Source: Herbaspirillum rhizosphaerae (GTDB lineage: Bacteria > Pseudomonadota > Gammaproteobacteria > Burkholderiales > Burkholderiaceae_D). Taken from it: a stretch of DNA of 64,000 nucleotides. The notes under the pieces were generated by a model. It was given only the letters and a program-made list of their open reading frames with translations. It had not been told where the DNA came from and ran no database searches. Location of the stretch: the NCBI RefSeq assembly GCF_001189965.1, contig NZ_LFLU01000004.1, positions 1 to 64,000 of the forward strand, given 5' to 3'. Shown piece by piece: positions 26,996-35,351 of the stretch. The translations under genes were made by a program, and so were the position numbers. Within the stretch, counting starts at the first letter, position 1. Every line of letters begins with the position of its first letter.

Positions 26996-27283
26996 ATGGA
27001 TCTGTATATCTATTACCGTGTGCTGCTGAGCGATAGCGAACAGTTGCAAAAGCAGGCCGGCGCCATGCAGGCGCAGTTGTCGCAGCAATACAAGGTCGCC
27101 ACGGAACTGAAGCGCCGCCCGCAGGAGCAGGATGGCAAGCACACCTGGATGGAGGTTTATCTGGATGTGCCCGACGGTTTTGAGTCGGTGCTGAAGCAAA
27201 GTATCGCCGCCAGTCAGCTGGACAAGCTGATCGACGGCCCGCGCCACACCGAACACTTTCTGGACTTTTCACCATGTGTCTGA
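26996..27283 (+). CDS. DUF4936 family protein
   Basis: A small 95-residue protein with the pattern MDLYIYYRV at the start, a central TWMEVYLDVP and the end HTEHFLDFSPCV, which I associate with DUF4936, a short family in Burkholderiales with no known function and a likely ferredoxin-like fold. The start at 26996 is the only ATG in frame near ygfZ. Its last 10 bases overlap the NRDE gene, so translation is probably coupled. Confidence 0.75.
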   Translation: MDLYIYYRVLLSDSEQLQKQAGAMQAQLSQQYKVATELKRRPQEQDGKHTWMEVYLDVPDGFESVLKQSIAASQLDKLIDGPRHTEHFLDFSPCV

Positions 27284-28095
27284 TCATTTTTGCGTGGAAA
27301 GTCATTCCCGGCATGCCGCTGATCGCCGCCGCCAACCGCGACGAGTTTTATCAGCGCCCGGCCAGCGCCGCAGGCTGGTGGGAAGACCGCCCGGACGTCT
27401 TTGCCGGCCGCGACCTTCAAGCAGGCGGCACCTGGCTAGGCGTGACCCGCGACGGCCGCTTTGCGGCGCTGACCAATGTGCGTGCGCCGTCGGAAAAGCG
27501 GCCCGATGCGCCGACCCGCGGCAAGCTGGTCTCCGATTATCTGTCCGGCGCATTCACGCCGGAACAATATGTCGAACACATCCGCCCCGGCGCAGCGGAA
27601 TATAACGGTTTCAACCTGATCGTCGGCGATCGCGAAACCCTGCTGTGGTATTCCAACAAGGGCGACGACGACCCGCGCAACGGCAAGCCGCTCGGTTACG
27701 GCGTCTACGGTTTGTCTAATGCCCTGCTCGACACGCCCTGGCCCAAGGTGACGCGCGCCAAAGCGCAGTTCGCCAGCCTGCTGTGCCAGGGCGCGCCGGA
27801 AGAAACCTTCTTCGAACTGCTCAGCGACAGCACGCGCGCCAACGATTGCCGCCTGCCGAGCACCGGCGTCAGCCTGGAATGGGAGCGCACGCTGTCGTCG
27901 ATCTTCATCTGCTCGCCCGACTACGGCACACGGGCATCGACTGTCGTGCGCGTGCCCATCATCGGCGAACCGGTATTGAGCGAACACGTCGTCGATCCCA
28001 TCACCTCCTGCCAGGCCGCACCTGCCACCGAGACGCAGAAGAAGACTTCGCCATGCAAGCCGAAGATCAGACCGGATGCCGAAAGCCCGAGCTGA
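27274..28095 (+). CDS. NRDE/TANGO2 family protein
   Basis: A 273-residue member of the NRDE (TANGO2) family. Cys2 directly follows Met1, as in N-terminal-nucleophile type hydrolases, and the name-giving motif NRDE is at 21-24. Further family blocks are GGTWLGVT, FAALTNVR, YNGFNLIVGD and YGLSNALLDTPWPK. The eukaryotic relative is linked to heme and acyl-CoA metabolism, but the bacterial role is unsettled. It is the last gene of the ygfZ unit. Confidence 0.87.
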   Translation: MCLIIFAWKVIPGMPLIAAANRDEFYQRPASAAGWWEDRPDVFAGRDLQAGGTWLGVTRDGRFAALTNVRAPSEKRPDAPTRGKLVSDYLSGAFTPEQYVEHIRPGAAEYNGFNLIVGDRETLLWYSNKGDDDPRNGKPLGYGVYGLSNALLDTPWPKVTRAKAQFASLLCQGAPEETFFELLSDSTRANDCRLPSTGVSLEWERTLSSIFICSPDYGTRASTVVRVPIIGEPVLSEHVVDPITSCQAAPATETQKKTSPCKPKIRPDAESPS

Positions 28096-28117
28096 CGATC
28101 GGATTAATGACAGTTAT

Positions 28118-28145
28118 ATGACAAGATATAAACAAAACGGATAAC
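28118..28145 (+). promoter_or_regulatory. Putative promoter of the intergenic RNA
   Basis: -35 ATGACA (28118-28123, five of six consensus bases), a 16-base spacer and -10 GATAAC (28140-28145). A start near 28152 is expected. Confidence 0.45.
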
Positions 28146-28151
28146 TGATAT

Positions 28152-28268
28152 TTGAGAAATAAAGTAGTCGGATTTTGTGCGGAGCATTAAAGTTACACCT
28201 GTCTCCTCCAATTTCCTCCTTAAAGAATTGGATTTAAGCCCGCGCCGCAAGGCCGCGGGCTTTTTTTT
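28152..28268 (+). ncRNA. Candidate small RNA with a CCTCC loop
   Basis: About 117 bases, preceded by a plausible promoter and ended by a strong terminator. Hairpin one is a perfect 7-bp stem TCCAATT (28207-28213) / AATTGGA (28226-28232), whose 12-base loop displays TCCTCCTT, the complement of a Shine-Dalgarno sequence. A second CTCCTCC lies just before the stem. Hairpin two is the terminator (28236-28244/28254-28262) with inner CC/GG pairs, a GCAA loop and eight T. This build is that of a trans-acting RNA that masks ribosome binding sites. It is inferred from structure only; no open frame fits. Confidence 0.55.
28236..28268 (+). terminator. Terminator of the candidate small RNA
   Basis: AAGCCCGCG/CGCGGGCTT stem followed by a run of eight T. 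It may also end the ygfZ-DUF4936-NRDE transcript. Confidence 0.88.
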
Positions 28269-28390
28269 CGCCTTCCGACATCCGGCTGCTGCAGCCACTT
28301 CCGCCTGCGGCCTCGCCTCATCCGCAATCGCTGCGCACTCCCCGCCCACCGACAAATCTTATCGAAAAAACATGCTGCACCGCAGAATGA

Positions 28391-28417
28391 CTATTGTGCG
28401 CAAAGGGAACACAATAG
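28391..28417. repeat. Inverted repeat CTATTGTG-N11-CACAATAG
   Basis: Perfect 8-bp arms with an 11-base spacer lie about 40 bases before the next hairpin. It could be an operator for a second small transcript or simply an RNA stem. Confidence 0.5.
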
Positions 28418-28457
28418 CTCGAAATAAATCCAGTCCTTGAGAGGCTGTGAGGAGACC

Positions 28458-28496
28458 AAGACCCGTAACGTTCCCCCCTTCGTTATGGGTCTTTTC
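28458..28496 (+). terminator. Second hairpin with T tail and C-rich loop
   Basis: A 13-bp stem AAGACCCGTAACG/CGTTATGGGTCTT with one G-T pair and the loop TTCCCCCCTT, followed by TTCTTTT. It is a rho-independent terminator by shape, with no gene just before it on the plus strand, so it may end a second small RNA. Confidence 0.6.
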
Positions 28497-28531
28497 TTTT
28501 GTGCGCGCACTTTGCATCTGCTTCGGCAAAT

Positions 28532-28573
28532 AAAAAACGGCGGCAGGACAATCAAGTCCCGCCGCCGTTTTTT
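28532..28573 (-). terminator. Terminator of dctA
   Basis: AAAAAACGGCGGC (28532-28544) pairs with GCCGCCGTTTTTT (28561-28573), with inner GGAC/GTCC pairs (28546-28549/28556-28559). It lies 36 bases after the dctA stop. Confidence 0.9.
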
Positions 28574-28608
28574 TACGTCCTCCTGCAAGCCGGAGGACGC
28601 CTCAATCA

Positions 28609-29928
28609 TCAGTGATGAATCTTGGCTTCCGTGCGATCCAGCACGGCTTCCGGCGAGTTCGCCTCTTCCGACGTTTCGTTGTTCAGCTGCGCATGCAGAC
28701 GCTTTTCGTCCAGTTCATTGCTCCACTTCGCGACGATGATGGTTGCCACGCCGTTGCCGATGGTGTTGGTCAGGGCGCGCGCTTCGGACATGAAGCGGTC
28801 GATGCCGAGAATCAGGGCCAGGCCGGCGACAGGCACATGGCCCACCGCAGACAAGGTCGCTGCCAGCACGATGAAACCGCTGCCGGTGATGCCGGCGGCG
28901 CCCTTCGATGTCAGCAGCAAGACCGCCAGCAAGGTCAGCTCCTGCGTCAGCGTCATCGGCGTATTGGTTGCCTGCGCGATAAACACGGCCGCCATGGTCA
29001 GGTAGATCGCCGTGCCGTCCAGATTGAACGAATAACCGGTAGGAATCACCAGGCCGACGACCGTCTTCTTCGCGCCCAGGTTTTCCATCTTGGCCAGCAT
29101 GCGCGGCAGCACCGATTCCGAAGACGAGGTGCCCAGCACGATCAGCAGTTCTTCCTTGATGTACTTGACGAACTTCCAGACGCTGAAGCCGTGCAGACGG
29201 GTGATGATGCCCAGCACGACGAAGATGAAGATCAGGCAGGTCAGGTAGAACGTGCCCATCAGCTTGCCCAGCGACAGCAGCGAACCGACGCCGTATTTGC
29301 CGATGGTGAACGCCATCGCACCGAACGCGCCGACAGGAGCGGCCTTCATGATGGTGCCGACAACGGCGAACAGGACGTGGGAGATTTTTTCGATGAAATC
29401 AAAAATCATCGTGCCGCGGCCGCCGAAGCGATGCAGCGCAAAGCCGAACAGCACCGAGATCAGCAACACCTGCAACACGTCGCCCTTGGCGAACGCGTCC
29501 ACCATGCTGACCGGGATGATATTCATCACGAAATCGATCGTGCTGGTCATCTTGCCCGGGCCGGTGTAAGCCGTGATGCTCTTGGTATCGATGGTGTTCG
29601 GATCGATGTTCATGCCGGCGCCCGGCTGCAGCACATTGACCAGCACCAGGCCGACGATCAGCGCCAGCGTGCTGACGACTTCAAAGTACAACAGCGCCAG
29701 GCCGCCGGTCTTGCCGACCTTCTTCATGTCTTCCATGCCGGCGATGCCGAGCACGACCGTGCAGAAGATCACCGGTGCGATGATCATCTTGATCAATTTG
29801 ATGAAGCCGTCGCCGAGCGGCTTCATTGCCTCGCCGGAGGACGGGTAGAAATGGCCCAGCAGGACGCCGATGACAATTGCCACCAACACCTGAAAGTAGA
29901 GTGATTTATAAAGTGGCGTCTTGCCCAT
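28609..29928 (-). CDS. dctA: C4-dicarboxylate transport protein DctA
   Basis: DctA is an inner-membrane symporter of the glutamate/dicarboxylate family that takes up succinate, fumarate and malate with protons or sodium. It begins [18 protein letters not shown] and has eight or more hydrophobic segments. The re-entrant loop signatures [11 protein letters not shown] and [13 protein letters not shown], and the helix motif [13 protein letters not shown], are clear. The length is 439 residues. GGAGAA precedes the ATG at 29928. No dctB/dctD pair is in the window. Confidence 0.96.
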   Translation of the reverse strand: MGKTPLYKSLYFQVLVAIVIGVLLGHFYPSSGEAMKPLGDGFIKLIKMIIAPVIFCTVVLGIAGMEDMKKVGKTGGLALLYFEVVSTLALIVGLVLVNVLQPGAGMNIDPNTIDTKSITAYTGPGKMTSTIDFVMNIIPVSMVDAFAKGDVLQVLLISVLFGFALHRFGGRGTMIFDFIEKISHVLFAVVGTIMKAAPVGAFGAMAFTIGKYGVGSLLSLGKLMGTFYLTCLIFIFVVLGIITRLHGFSVWKFVKYIKEELLIVLGTSSSESVLPRMLAKMENLGAKKTVVGLVIPTGYSFNLDGTAIYLTMAAVFIAQATNTPMTLTQELTLLAVLLLTSKGAAGITGSGFIVLAATLSAVGHVPVAGLALILGIDRFMSEARALTNTIGNGVATIIVAKWSNELDEKRLHAQLNNETSEEANSPEAVLDRTEAKIHH

Positions 29929-30278
29929 GCGGTTCTCCGTTTATTCTAGGATCTCAGAAAGCTTACACAGTCGACATTGCCAAAGAATAAAGCCGCAACT
30001 GTCACTGCGGGCGCAAGTATGCATTAGCAGCATACCCCTAGATATTGTGGGAAACCACAACAAAACAACGAAACATAGCCAGAAGACAACGAAAAGTTTT
30101 CTGGCCGTCGGCAGTCGCCATCGCGGCAAAACAAGCACGCGGAAATTGCTGCAATGCAGAAAACTGCTGACAGTTACCTGCCATGGAGGCCGGCGGTGAA
30201 TCCCGTAGACGATCAGGCAAGCCGCAACTCGCCGCGATCGCCCCACTACTTCGGTCCGTCGGACAGACGCTGGCCCGA
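29929..30278. other. dctA upstream region
   Basis: 350 bases without a gene, between dctA and a gene pointing the same way. It holds two inverted repeats, GTATGC-N7-GCATAC (30017-30035) and TTGTGG-GAAA-CCACAA (30045-30060), which are possible operators of dctA. No sigma54 site with the right GG/GC spacing was found. Confidence 0.5.
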
Positions 30279-30704
30279 TCAGGCCAGCGTCGCCCGCATG
30301 TGAATATGCGGAATACCCGCCTCCATGAACTCGTCGCCCTCCTGCGCAAAACCGTGGCTGCCATAGAAAGACGCCGCATGCGTCTGTGCATTCAGCGCAA
30401 CTTCATGATCGCCGCGTTGGCGCGCCGCCGCCATCAGCGCCTGCAATACCGCGCCGCCGACACCCTGGCCGCGGCCGGGCTTGCGCACCGCCATGCGGCC
30501 GATGTGACCGTCGGGGAGCAAGCGTCCGGTGGCGACCGGTGTGCCGCTTTCGTCGTAAGCGACAGCATGCACGCAGACGGCGTCCATCTCGTCCATTTCC
30601 AGTTCCGCCGGCACGTTTTGCTCGACGACAAAAACTTCATTGCGGATCAATGCCGCATCTTCGCGCAGATCGTTCCACGCAGCGATTTTGATGTTGTGTT
30701 TCAT
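30279..30704 (-). CDS. GNAT acetyltransferase, ElaA/YjcF-like
   Basis: A 141-residue GNAT protein. The opening IRNEVFVVEQNVPAELEMDE and HAVAYDESGTPVATGRLL are typical of the ElaA/YjcF group, and the acetyl-CoA loop is RKPGRGQGVGGAVL. The acceptor substrate is unknown. It starts 2 bases after the thioesterase stop, so Dabb, thioesterase and acetyltransferase genes form a compact three-gene unit. Confidence 0.85.
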   Translation of the reverse strand: MKHNIKIAAWNDLREDAALIRNEVFVVEQNVPAELEMDEMDAVCVHAVAYDESGTPVATGRLLPDGHIGRMAVRKPGRGQGVGGAVLQALMAAARQRGDHEVALNAQTHAASFYGSHGFAQEGDEFMEAGIPHIHMRATLA

Positions 30705-30706
30705 GT

Positions 30707-31201
30707 TCAGTCCTGTTGCGATGATGCCGGAGCAGCCGCGGCAGCTTGTCTATCATGCGCTTCGTGCGCTTCGTGCGTCAGCTTCTTGGCGATGTCGACG
30801 CGTTTGATGGCCTTGAATGTCCCCAGCGCCTTGGCGACCAACTGGTCGCCGTTCCACAGTTCGGCTTCGCAAAAACACATGGTGGTGGAACGGTGATAGG
30901 CCTTGCCGCGCGCGACGATGGTTTCACCGGCCTTTCCGGCCGGCTGCAGAAAGCTGGTGCTCATGTCGACCGTCGCCGACGACTTGGCGTCCGGGATGGC
31001 GGTGCGTGCCGCCAGCCCCATGGCGACATCCATCAATGTCATGGAAATGCCGCCTTGCGCGACATGCCAGCTGTTCATGAATTCAGGCTGCAGCTTGAGC
31101 GCCATGACCGCCTTGCCGTCGCCGTATTCCACGACTTCGACGCCGAGGCTTTCCAGATAAGGATTGCCGTTGGTGAAAACTTCAGAGAGTGAATAAGCCA
31201 T
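30707..31201 (-). CDS. PaaI-type hotdog thioesterase
   Basis: A 164-residue hotdog-fold protein of the PaaI/YigI type, expected to hydrolyse acyl-CoA or aryl-CoA thioesters. The conserved helix reads NSWHVAQGGISMTLMDVAMGL, in which the QGG and Asp positions match the family active site. SATVDMSTSFLQPA and GKAYHRSTTMCFCEAEL follow. The C-terminus is a His/Glu/Ala-rich tail of about 25 residues. The start at 31201 (MAYSLSEVF) fits the domain; the longer frame upstream overlaps the Dabb gene and is rejected. Confidence 0.83.
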   Translation of the reverse strand: MAYSLSEVFTNGNPYLESLGVEVVEYGDGKAVMALKLQPEFMNSWHVAQGGISMTLMDVAMGLAARTAIPDAKSSATVDMSTSFLQPAGKAGETIVARGKAYHRSTTMCFCEAELWNGDQLVAKALGTFKAIKRVDIAKKLTHEAHEAHDRQAAAAAPASSQQD

Positions 31202-31212
31202 GTCGCGCGAAC

Positions 31213-31515
31213 TCAGACCAGGTAGTCCATGCATTGGCGTCCTTCGCGGATCGCGCCGATGAAAGGCTTGATGGCGATGTGATCCGGATGATCCTGATAA
31301 GCATCCAGCGCAGCTTTGGATTCGAACTCGGAATACAGCACGACATCGTAAGTGGCTTCCAGACCGGGCTGCGCCAGTGCCGCTTCGAACTTCAGGATGC
31401 CCGGCACCAGATTGGCGCAACCATCCAGCAAGTCCTTCATCTTGCGCGCGTTGGCGGCCTTGTCGGCGCCTTCGGCCTGATCTTTGAGTTTCCACATGAC
31501 GATATGTTTGAGCAC
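31213..31515 (-). CDS. Dabb (stress-responsive A/B barrel) domain protein
   Basis: A 100-residue Dabb protein: the N-terminus KHIVMWKLK, then TYDVVLYSEFESKAALDAYQDHPDH, the region that forms the dimeric ferredoxin-like barrel. The function in bacteria is unknown; some relatives are small cyclases or stress proteins. The start is a GTG at 31515 with a perfect AGGAGA eight bases upstream, which decides it over any ATG in the frame. It is the first gene of the three-gene minus-strand unit. Confidence 0.85.
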   Translation of the reverse strand: MLKHIVMWKLKDQAEGADKAANARKMKDLLDGCANLVPGILKFEAALAQPGLEATYDVVLYSEFESKAALDAYQDHPDHIAIKPFIGAIREGRQCMDYLV

Positions 31516-31702
31516 GGTATTTCTCCTGACTGCAAATGAGTAAAGGGTGAATGGTGAATCGCAAAGCCGTAATGATAAGCGAAGGCGGCCAGGCAAGCAG
31601 GCGATGCCGCCGCCCTGTTTTCGAAGGAGAAGCCGGCGCGTATTAAAATGACGCCCTTGTGCTGTCATTCGTTGTCATTTTCTTTTCTGGATTAGCGTTA
31701 CC

Positions 31703-32320
31703 GTGATCAATCAACCTGTCGTCATGCTGGACTTCGAAACCACCGGCCTGAGCCCCGCGCAAGGCGCTCGCATCACCGAAGTCGCCGCACTGCGCATCGT
31801 CGACGGACGGATCGTCGATCGTTTCGTGTCGCTGATCAATTGCGACGTCGAGGTTCCTTACGAAATCACCGCGCTGACCGGCATCACGCAGGAAATGGTC
31901 GATTCGGCGCCATCGGTGGAGCGCGTCCTGCCGGAACTGCTGCGCTTCATCGGCAGCGATGCCCTTGCAGCGCACAACGCCAGTTTCGACTCCAAATTCC
32001 TGACGGCCGAAGCCGAACGCCTGGACATGCAGGCGAGCTATTCCGAACTGGTCTGCTCGCTGCTGCTGTCGCGCCGCTTGCTCCCGGGGCTGCCCAGCTA
32101 CCGCCTGTCGAGCCTGGCCGACAATCTTGGCATCCGCTTCAGCGGCCACGCCCACCGGGCCGAAGCCGATGCCGAAGTCTCTGCCGAATTGCTGCTGCAC
32201 CTGAGCGACCGTTTGCGCGGCCACTACAAATGCCCGCACATCGATCCTGGTCTGCTGGCCGCGATCAATCGCCTCCCCGCCGCCAAAGTCCCGGGATTCC
32301 TGCAAGAACAAACCGTCTGA
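31703..32320 (+). CDS. DEDDh 3'-5' exonuclease, DnaQ-like
   Basis: A 205-residue stand-alone exonuclease of the DnaQ superfamily. The catalytic residues are Asp10 and Glu12 (in DFETTGL), Asp96 (in HNASFDSKFL), and His151 with Asp156 (in HAHRAEAD). A C-terminal extension of about 45 residues ends KVPGFLQEQTV. It resembles the PolC-type exonucleases annotated as polymerase III epsilon-like, but is not the replicative dnaQ by context. The start is a GTG at 31703 with a weak GGATTA upstream. Confidence 0.85.
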   Translation: MINQPVVMLDFETTGLSPAQGARITEVAALRIVDGRIVDRFVSLINCDVEVPYEITALTGITQEMVDSAPSVERVLPELLRFIGSDALAAHNASFDSKFLTAEAERLDMQASYSELVCSLLLSRRLLPGLPSYRLSSLADNLGIRFSGHAHRAEADAEVSAELLLHLSDRLRGHYKCPHIDPGLLAAINRLPAAKVPGFLQEQTV

Positions 32321-32381
32321 TTTTTGCTGCACCGCACCTGCCATACGCCTGCGCATCCGCTCCGGATCCCGGATTGCGCCT

Positions 32382-32422
32382 GTAAGCTTATGTAAGTTTC
32401 AAGCAAGTCCTGCGTAAGTTTC
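32382..32422. promoter_or_regulatory. GTAAG direct repeats upstream of the MHS transporter
   Basis: GTAAGCTTA (32382), GTAAGTTTC (32392) and GTAAGTTTC (32414) start 10 and 22 bases apart, one and two helical turns. This is the layout of sites for tandem-binding regulators such as the OmpR family. They lie 92-132 bases before the start codon. Confidence 0.5.
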
Positions 32423-32513
32423 GCGTCGCACACTCCATGCGTGCACAAATGGCGCCTGCGCAGTTTGAGTCGCCCGTTTGTACATCCACATTAATAAAAT
32501 CAAGGAGACAAGC

Positions 32514-34172
32514 ATGGCGACAGCTTCCACTGCGCACACCATTACGCCTGAAGAGCGCAAAGTTATTTTTGCCTCTTCGCTGGGCACTGTGTTTGAATGG
32601 TACGACTTCTATCTGTACGGCTCGCTGGCAGCAATCATCGCCAAGCAATTCTTTGCCGGCACAGATCCCAACACCGCATTCATTTTCGCCTTGCTGGCAT
32701 TCGCCGCAGGCTTCATCGTGCGTCCTTTCGGCGCGCTGGTGTTCGGCCGCCTGGGTGACCTGGTCGGGCGTAAATACACCTTCCTGGTGACCATCCTGAT
32801 CATGGGTGCGTCGACCTTCATCGTCGGCATCCTGCCGAACTACAACTCCATCGGCATTGCCGCACCGGTGATCCTGATCATTCTGCGCATTCTGCAAGGC
32901 CTGGCGCTGGGCGGTGAGTACGGCGGTGCAGCGACCTACGTCGCCGAGCACGCACCGGAAGGCAAACGCGGCTCCTTCACTGCGTGGATTCAAACGACAG
33001 CAACTTTGGGCCTGTTCCTGTCGCTGCTGGTGATCCTGGGTGTGCGTACCGCCGTCGGCGAAGCCGCATTCGCAGACTGGGGCTGGCGCATTCCTTTCCT
33101 GGTGTCGATCATCCTGCTGGGCATTTCCGTCTGGATCCGCCTGTCGATGAATGAATCGCCGGCTTTCCTGAAGATGAAATCCGAAGGCAAGATTTCCAAG
33201 GCGCCGCTGACCGAAGCATTCGGCCGCTGGAAAAACCTGAAGCTGGTCATCCTGGCGCTGATCGGCATGACCGCAGGTCAAGCCGTGGTCTGGTACGCAG
33301 GTCAGTTCTACTCGCTGTTCTTCCTGACGCAAACGCTGAAGGTTGACGGTCCGCTGGCCAACATCCTGATCGCACTGGCGCTGCTGCTGGCGACACCGTT
33401 CTTCCTGATCTTCGGTTCGCTGTCCGACAAGATCGGCCGCAAGCCGATCATCCTGGGTGGCTGCCTGATCGCTGCCGTGACTTACTTCCCGATCTTCCAG
33501 GGTCTGACCCACTACGCCAACCCGGCATTGGAAGCCGCACTGCAAAAAGCACCGGTGATCGTCACTGCCGATCCTGCCACTTGCCAATTCCAGTTCAACC
33601 CGACCGGCACCAAGAAGTTCACTTCGTCTTGTGATATCGCCAAGGCCAAGCTGTCGGCCGCTTCGGTGAACTACGAAAACGTGGCTGCGGCGCCTGGCAC
33701 GGTGGCCACCATCAAGATCGGCGACAAGATCATCACCTCGTATGACGCCGCCGGCCTGTCCAAGGAAGACGCTGCTGCTAAAGACAAGGCGCTTTCCAAG
33801 GAATTGGCTGACGATATCAAACTGGCCGGTTACCCAACCAAAGCTGATCCGGATCAGATGAACAAGCCGATGGTTCTGCTGTTGCTGTTCATCCTGGTTC
33901 TCTATGTGACCATGGTCTACGGCCCGGTCGCTGCCGCGCTGGTTGAGATGTTCCCGACTCGCATCCGCTACACTTCGATGTCCATGCCTTACCACATCGG
34001 TAACGGCTGGTTCGGCGGCCTGCTGCCAACCACGGCGTTCGCACTGGTGGCCTACAAGGGCGATATCTACTACGGCCTGTGGTATCCGATCGTGATCGCC
34101 CTGGCGACTTTCGTCATCGGTCTGCTCTTTGTCAAGGAATCCAAAGACAACGACATCAACGCCGAAAACTGA
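32514..34172 (+). CDS. MFS transporter, MHS (ProP-like) family, with an inserted domain
   Basis: A 552-residue carrier of the metabolite:H+ symporter family. N-terminal FEWYDFYLYG, the loop RLGDLVGRKYTF, GGEYGGAATYVAEHAP and the second-half SDKIGRKPI are classic. Between membrane helices 9 and 10 there is an insertion of about 120 residues (roughly 340-465) not found in ProP or KgtP. By topology it faces the periplasm, and it has two cysteines 18 apart that could bond. The substrate is probably an organic acid or osmolyte. The start at 32514 has AAGGAGA upstream. Confidence 0.87.
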   Translation: MATASTAHTITPEERKVIFASSLGTVFEWYDFYLYGSLAAIIAKQFFAGTDPNTAFIFALLAFAAGFIVRPFGALVFGRLGDLVGRKYTFLVTILIMGASTFIVGILPNYNSIGIAAPVILIILRILQGLALGGEYGGAATYVAEHAPEGKRGSFTAWIQTTATLGLFLSLLVILGVRTAVGEAAFADWGWRIPFLVSIILLGISVWIRLSMNESPAFLKMKSEGKISKAPLTEAFGRWKNLKLVILALIGMTAGQAVVWYAGQFYSLFFLTQTLKVDGPLANILIALALLLATPFFLIFGSLSDKIGRKPIILGGCLIAAVTYFPIFQGLTHYANPALEAALQKAPVIVTADPATCQFQFNPTGTKKFTSSCDIAKAKLSAASVNYENVAAAPGTVATIKIGDKIITSYDAAGLSKEDAAAKDKALSKELADDIKLAGYPTKADPDQMNKPMVLLLLFILVLYVTMVYGPVAAALVEMFPTRIRYTSMSMPYHIGNGWFGGLLPTTAFALVAYKGDIYYGLWYPIVIALATFVIGLLFVKESKDNDINAEN

Positions 34173-34247
34173 CAGTATCAAGAGGGGGAAGCCGGACGGC
34201 TCCCTCGCTTGCCAGGAGTCTGAAAGTACAAGTGAGAGAGTACGTCG

Positions 34248-34283
34248 AGCCGGTCAGGGTGCAAATCCTGACCGGCTTTTTTC
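34248..34283 (+). terminator. Terminator after the MHS transporter
   Basis: An 11-bp stem AGCCGGTCAGG/CCTGACCGGCT followed by TTTTTTC. The stop codon of the opposing LysR gene lies inside it. Confidence 0.88.
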
Positions 34284-35160
34284 TTGTATCAGTTCCAGCA
34301 AACCTTGCGCGGCAATCGACAGGCTGCGCTCCTTGGCTTTGACGATCAGCAGCGGCCGCACCAGATTGGGCGCGTTCAGCGGAATCGCCACCAGATTCGG
34401 ATGACGGAACTGGAACAGCGTCAGCTCCGGCACCAGACTCACCCCCAGCCCGCTTTCAATCAGGCCGGCGACGGTCGCCAGATGCTCCACTTCCAATCCG
34501 GTATTGATCACGCCGACCGGTTGCAGCAGCGCGTCGAGATGCTGGCGCACGCTGGTCGAGCGCGCCAGGTGAATCAGTTCGCAACCTGCCAGTTGCGGAA
34601 TCTGGATGATGCGTTTTTTGGCCAGCTTGTGATCGAAGCCGGCATACGAGATAAAAAGGGTCTTCACACAACGGCTGCGTGTCGAACTCCGTCAGGTTCG
34701 GCCCCGGTGCCGTCAACGCAATATCGGCTTTGCCCTGGCGCAGATAGTTCAGGCAATGATCTGAAATCGCATCGAACAACTCCACCGTCACCCCCGGATG
34801 CCGGGCGCGATAAGCCGCCAGCACCGGCGGCAGCCAGCCCGCCGCCAGCGACGGCAAGGCAGCGATCGACACCCGCCCCTTGCGGCGCGCGACATAGTCG
34901 CTCATGTCCGCAAACGCGGCCTCGATATCGCTCATCAATTGCCGCGCCACTTCGACAAACAATTCCCCTTCCGGCGTCAGCGTGACATTACGGGTATCGC
35001 GTTCAAACAGCCGGGCGCCGGCGGCGGCTTCCAGTTTTTGGATCATCACGCTGAAGGCCGATTGCGACACGTGGCAGCGCTCGGCCGCGTGGCCGAAATG
35101 ACGGCAATCGTTGAGCGCCAGAAACCCTTGCAACAGCTTGGTCGAGATATTTGCTTGCAT
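34254..35160 (-). pseudogene. LysR family regulator with a frameshift
   Basis: The two parts of one LysR-type regulator lie in different frames. The N-terminal part (from 35160) has the helix-turn-helix HFGHAAERCHVSQSAFSVMIQKLE and the first half of the effector domain down to EDPFYLVC. The rest, beginning LAKKRIIQIPQLAGCEL and running to the natural end, is one base out of step. The break is at about 34639-34643, where CCGGC on the minus strand seems to hold one extra base; removing it would give a normal protein of about 301 residues. It may be a true decayed gene or a sequence error. It is divergent from the CitMHS operon, which it would regulate. Confidence 0.85.
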
Positions 35161-35178
35161 GGCAATTCATTCATAAAA

Positions 35179-35194
35179 CCGATTAATCAATCGG
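35179..35194. promoter_or_regulatory. Putative LysR operator CCGATT-N4-AATCGG
   Basis: Perfect 6-bp arms with a 4-base spacer lie 18 bases upstream of the LysR start and 158 bases before the CitMHS gene, the position of an autoregulatory and activation site. Confidence 0.55.
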
Positions 35195-35351
35195 AAAAAT
35201 GCACTTTACAACAAAATTGCGCGCCGCCTACACTCGCCCTGCAATCACATAGCGTCTGGACCAGACCTATATACCCATCCAGACGGATCGACAAGAATCC
35301 TCGGAAACCGCCAAGCGGTATTCCGCCAAACAAAAAACACCGGAGACACGC

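Larger units (their letters stand above)
28096..28608. other. Intergenic region with three hairpins and likely RNA genes
   Basis: A stretch of 513 bases has no protein gene but is full of structure: a promoter-like sequence at 28118, the anti-SD RNA candidate (28152-28268), an inverted repeat at 28391-28417, a hairpin with a T tail at 28458-28496 and the dctA terminator at 28532-28573. Confidence 0.7.

Noticed and set aside
30100-30200. A possible sigma54 promoter for dctA (TGGCAGGTAACTGTC on the minus strand)
   Set aside because: The -24 part fits, but no GC stands at the required distance for -12.
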